Assembly (NCBI RefSeq): GCF_009720145.1
Contig: NZ_CP046253.1
Location: 744,001-808,000, forward strand
Length of the DNA: 64,000 nt
Source of the DNA: Sphingobium sp. CAP-1
Lineage (GTDB): Bacteria > Pseudomonadota > Alphaproteobacteria > Sphingomonadales > Sphingomonadaceae
Reading direction: 5' to 3'
Below are positions 61,014-64,000 of this stretch, one piece after another. The translations under genes were made by a program, and so were the position numbers. How positions within the stretch are numbered: the first letter of the stretch is position 1; each line of letters opens with the position of its first letter. Below the pieces are notes generated by a model. The model ran no database searches and was not told the origin of the DNA. It was given only the letters and a program-made list of their open reading frames with translations.

Positions 61014-61049
61014 CAGGAAAAGGGGCCGCGGCATTTCTGCCGCGACCCC
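61014..61049 (-). terminator. terminator of the third TonB-dependent receptor
   Basis: Minus strand: GGGGTCGCGGCA (61038-61049) pairs with TGCCGCGGCCCC (61022-61033), 12 bp including one G-U, with a four-base loop and TTTTCC after. It suggests the receptor gene is mainly a single transcript. Confidence 0.8.
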
Positions 61050-61084
61050 TCCCTTCCTTCTTCCGTGCGATGACGCCGCATCGT

Positions 61085-63811
61085 TCAGAAACGGAACCGC
61101 ACGCTGGCCTGCGCCGTCCGCGCCAATGTGCGAACGCCCAGCGGCAGCAGATTCTGGCTGCCATGGTAACGGAACACGTCGCTGCCCAACAGGTTCGTCG
61201 CCTCCAGCGACAGCGTCATGAACTTGACCGGCGTATAGTTGACGGCCGCATCCAGTCGCTCCGTCGCCGCATTATAGGGCGAATAGGTCGCATCATGGGC
61301 ATTGCTGCTGTTGGGATCGAGCCAGACGCCGATACGATACAAGGAGCGATAATTATAGGCGACACGGGCGCTGAACTTGGGCGTGTCGTAGAACAGCTCC
61401 ATATTGGCGGTCCATTTCGACGTGTTCGGGGAGTCGAACTCGCCGGGGAAGCTCTCCGTGTCGTCATATTCGATCCGCGCCTTGAACATGTGCGACCCGT
61501 TCAGCTTCACGCCGAAATTGCGCAACGCCCCCGGCAGGAAGTCGAAGAAGGTCTGGAACGTGCCTTCTACGCCGGTGAAAGTGCCGTCGCCGACATTGCG
61601 CAACTGCTCGACATAGCCGGAGGGCGCATCGACCCCATAGAGCGCCAGTTCGTCAGCCGTCACCAGTTCGCGGCTGTAGAAGAGCGATCCGGTGGTCTTT
61701 TTGTGATAACCGGCGAGCGAAATCTGTCCGCCACGGCCGAAATAATATTCGGCGCTGATGTCGAACGCCTGATCGCGCTGGGCTTTCAGTTTTGGATTGC
61801 CGGCAAAGATGATCGGCGGATTGGCGCGCGTTTCGGCAAAATAGAAGGGCCGCGAGTCGTAGAAGCTCGGCCGCTGGACATTGGTGCTATAGGCCAGACG
61901 CAACTGCATTTTCGGCGTGAAGTGGATGATCGCCGTCGCGCTGGGCAGCACGTCGGAATAGTTGCCGCGTCCTGGCGAAACCTGAACGATGTCCTGATAG
62001 TCGTTGGTCGCGTCGCCCGGACGGTAGTTGAAGCTGGTCGAATTGCCCCAGGTATTGGTGTAGCGCACACCGGCCACGCCATCGACGGGGATGTCACCCA
62101 GTTTGAAGCCCCAGTTGAGCTGGGCATAGGCGGCGAAATTCTTCTCGTTCGACTGGAACGTCTGCCCGCGATCGCTCGACGGATACACCGTCGAGAAAGT
62201 CGTGGCATTGCCGGGGTCATATTGCTGGATGAAGGCGCGAATGTCGTCAATATTCGCCAGCAGCGACGCGCCCGGAATACGATACCACTCCGTCGTGGCA
62301 CCGCCAATGTCCGGGCCGATCAGCGATGCGTCGCTGAAGCCGGGGAACAGGCTGAGCGGCGCACGCCCCCCGTTCAGACGCGGGAAGCCATCGCGATAGC
62401 CATAATAGCGGCTGGTCTTGCGCTGGTTATAGCGGCCGCCGACCTGCAAACTGCGCAGGAAAGACTCGTCGCTCAGCTTCAGGGTCAGGTCGCCCTGCGC
62501 GGCGAACTCCCGGTTCTTCGATCCGCCGCGATTGTCCTGGAACCGATCGACGCCATAGCTGGAGATGTTGGACAGGTCGACGCCGTTGAAGGTGATTGAT
62601 GGAACCCCCTTGCTGTAAAGGTCGGACGCGAAATCGACCGTGGCCGAATTGAGGTTGTTCGGACGCAGGATCGTCTCGACAAAATAATTGCCTTCGTTCG
62701 ACCAGTTATATTGCGCACCAAGGTTCAACTGGGCGCGATCATTATGCCAGTGCGCCTCCAGATTGCTGGTGTAGAGGTTGGAATGGAAGCTGTTATACTG
62801 GGAATCGATGCCCGCCGCGATGCCATTGGGATTGCTGATCGTCAGTGACTTCACCGTCTTGCCATCGGGCATCAGCACGATGTCGCTATAGTTGCTGGCA
62901 AAGGGCATGTCCTGCACATAGAGGCGCTCGACCGAGCGCTTCTCGCGCGATCCCAGATAGCCGCCCTCCAGCACGAAATCGAGATTGTCGCTCGCCTGCC
63001 ACTGCAACACGGCGTTGATCGACGGACGCTTCACGCTGCCCTGCTCAATGCCATATTGCGCGCGATAGGGGATGACGATGCTGGAATCGCCGACCTTCGT
63101 CGTGAAGGGCGATTCACTGTCGATGAAATTCTCGCGATAATTGGTCTTGGTCAGCGATGCGTTCACCAGAAAACCGATCTCGCCGATGCCGGTTTCGAAG
63201 CGGTTCGCCACCAGCAGGCTGCCATAGGGGCTGACCTTCTCCGAAATATCGTCATAGGAGCCGCGAACGCTGCCCGCGATCGTCCACCCCTTTTTCAGGT
63301 CGAACGGCCGGCGCAGTTCGACATTGACGGTGCCGGCGATGCCGCCTTCGACCTGATCGGCCGACCGGGTCTTGTAGACATCCACCGACTTCAGCAGTTC
63401 GGCCGGAATATCCGCCAGATTGAGCGAACGGCCATCGCCCAGATTGGTGTTGTTGCCGTTCACCGTGGTCTGCACTTCGGCAAGGCCGCGGATCGTCACG
63501 CCCTGACCCTGACCGCGGGCGCGGTCGATCTGGACGCCGGTCACGCGGGCCAATGCTTCGGGGACATTATTGTCCGGCAATTTGCCGGCGTCCTCGGCCA
63601 CGACCGAATCCACGATCTGTTTGCTGTTCTGCTTCTTGGTTGTCGCCGCCGCGACCGCGCCACGCACGCCAGTCACGATGATGTCGGACTTGGCCGCTTC
63701 GGCCGTGTCCGGGGAATTGGCGGCTTCCTGCGCCATCGCCATGGCCGGGATCGACGCGAAAGCAAGGGCGGACAAAGCCGCCGACATGTTGAGAACCGCA
63801 CGTGACTTCAT
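61085..63811 (-). CDS. TonB-dependent receptor of the hydroxyproline locus
   Basis: 908 residues from MKSRAVLNMSAALSALAFASIPAMAMAQEAANS (signal peptide). The plug includes DIIVTGVRGAVAAATTKKQNSKQIVDSVVAEDAGKLPDNNVPEALARVTGVQIDRARGQG, given as a landmark: the KLPDxNVxEALxRVTGVxIxR text marks the Caulobacter-type carbohydrate/peptide receptor group. The barrel ends RTLARTAQASVRFRF. It would import hydroxyproline-containing peptides or glycans. An operator-like site shared with the deaminase gene lies 38 bases upstream. Confidence 0.92.
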   Translation of the reverse strand: MKSRAVLNMSAALSALAFASIPAMAMAQEAANSPDTAEAAKSDIIVTGVRGAVAAATTKKQNSKQIVDSVVAEDAGKLPDNNVPEALARVTGVQIDRARGQGQGVTIRGLAEVQTTVNGNNTNLGDGRSLNLADIPAELLKSVDVYKTRSADQVEGGIAGTVNVELRRPFDLKKGWTIAGSVRGSYDDISEKVSPYGSLLVANRFETGIGEIGFLVNASLTKTNYRENFIDSESPFTTKVGDSSIVIPYRAQYGIEQGSVKRPSINAVLQWQASDNLDFVLEGGYLGSREKRSVERLYVQDMPFASNYSDIVLMPDGKTVKSLTISNPNGIAAGIDSQYNSFHSNLYTSNLEAHWHNDRAQLNLGAQYNWSNEGNYFVETILRPNNLNSATVDFASDLYSKGVPSITFNGVDLSNISSYGVDRFQDNRGGSKNREFAAQGDLTLKLSDESFLRSLQVGGRYNQRKTSRYYGYRDGFPRLNGGRAPLSLFPGFSDASLIGPDIGGATTEWYRIPGASLLANIDDIRAFIQQYDPGNATTFSTVYPSSDRGQTFQSNEKNFAAYAQLNWGFKLGDIPVDGVAGVRYTNTWGNSTSFNYRPGDATNDYQDIVQVSPGRGNYSDVLPSATAIIHFTPKMQLRLAYSTNVQRPSFYDSRPFYFAETRANPPIIFAGNPKLKAQRDQAFDISAEYYFGRGGQISLAGYHKKTTGSLFYSRELVTADELALYGVDAPSGYVEQLRNVGDGTFTGVEGTFQTFFDFLPGALRNFGVKLNGSHMFKARIEYDDTESFPGEFDSPNTSKWTANMELFYDTPKFSARVAYNYRSLYRIGVWLDPNSSNAHDATYSPYNAATERLDAAVNYTPVKFMTLSLEATNLLGSDVFRYHGSQNLLPLGVRTLARTAQASVRFRF

Positions 63812-63848
63812 CCGAACTTCCCCTTTTATCCGGCCTGATGACCTACTT

Positions 63849-63866
63849 TATATCGTATACTACCTA
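63849..63866. promoter_or_regulatory. GTATAC-centred site before the TonB receptor
   Basis: TATATCGTATACTACCTA agrees with the palindrome at 60531-60548 at 13 of 18 positions, including ATATCGTATAC without a break. Its position is right for control of the receptor gene. Confidence 0.6.
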
Positions 63867-63960
63867 CGTTATTTTGTCGGAGTCAAGAGGATTGCAATGG
63901 ACCGGCAACAAAGTTTCCGGGGGCGCAACGGGATGAAATCAAACCGCTGAAAACAAAGAA

Positions 63961-63991
63961 AAAGGGGACACGAATAATTCGCATCCCCTTT
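63961..63991 (-). terminator. terminator of a gene beyond the right edge
   Basis: TCCCCTTT (63984-63991) and AAAGGGGA (63961-63968) form an eight-bp stem; the minus strand goes on with TTTTTCTTTG. It predicts a minus-strand gene ending just to the right of the window. The inner GAATAATTC adds pairing. Confidence 0.7.
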
Positions 63992-64000
63992 CCAATTGTT

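Noticed and set aside
60578..62599. 673-codon plus-strand frame opposite the third TonB receptor
   Set aside because: Shadow frame; the receptor gene has a signal peptide, plug and barrel.
1..64000. CRISPR arrays, tRNA or rRNA genes, prophage or insertion sequences
   Set aside because: No regularly spaced repeats, no cloverleaf-like intergenic sequence, no integrase or transposase frame was seen by eye.

Overview
The window is dense, GC-rich alphaproteobacterial chromosome, most likely from a sphingomonad (Sphingobium/Novosphingobium/Sphingomonas). Signs of this are three large TonB-dependent receptors, a 40-residue aa3-oxidase subunit IV gene beside a three-gene transhydrogenase (pntA1/pntA2/pntB), an oxidative (non-phosphorylating) sugar pathway, and a stilbene dioxygenase whose active site matches NOV1 of Novosphingobium aromaticivorans. 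I see no rRNA, tRNA, CRISPR array, prophage or insertion sequence. No stretch longer than 300 bases lacks a gene; the longest gap is 44812-45108.

Region by region. 1-9300 is housekeeping: a DUF1178 protein, nitrilase-family hydrolase, glutaredoxin, ComF, a methyltransferase, a ParDE-type toxin-antitoxin pair, a phosphoesterase, a diacylglycerol-kinase-like protein, ribosomal L13/S9 and heme A synthase. 9346-16245 is a sugar-acid locus: KDPGal aldolase and kinase on one strand; on the other a sugar-acid dehydratase, 2-oxoglutarate-semialdehyde dehydrogenase, L-arabinose/D-galactose 1-dehydrogenase and a GntR regulator. It combines an L-arabinose route to 2-oxoglutarate with a D-galactose route to pyruvate and glyceraldehyde-3-phosphate. 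16344-23018 holds an aspartate-racemase-like protein, the transhydrogenase, an orphan sigma-54 activator, a lipoprotein and a GNAT protein. 23051-30178 holds a siderophore receptor, AhpF/AhpC, a BetI-like regulator, a lipoprotein and an L,D-transpeptidase. 30401-38511 holds ilvD and a leucine-degradation operon that uses a MaoC hydratase and a CitE-like lyase instead of the usual last two enzymes. 38646-40205 is a DHA2-type transporter.

40249-58532 is the most interesting part. It is an apparent catabolic island for lignin-derived or stilbene-like aromatics: a GMC flavoprotein with its subunit 3, a NOV1-type 4-hydroxystilbene dioxygenase, two MarR regulators, two GSTs (one LigF-like), an acyl-CoA synthetase with a one-base frameshift, a quinohemoprotein alcohol dehydrogenase, an amidohydrolase, an NTF2-like protein (candidate diarylpropane lyase, LdpA-type), two SDRs, a VOC protein, a TonB-dependent receptor and a CmcJ/NvfI-type 2-oxoglutarate oxygenase. 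Five copies of a 21-bp operator-like sequence lie in front of the main transcription units and suggest one regulon.

58574-63811 is a hydroxyproline-type operon: 4-hydroxyproline 2-epimerase, a DHDPS-family deaminase, a small exported protein and a TonB-dependent receptor, linked by a shared GTATAC-centred palindrome. Its product would be 2-oxoglutarate semialdehyde, the substrate of the dehydrogenase at 12989-14566.
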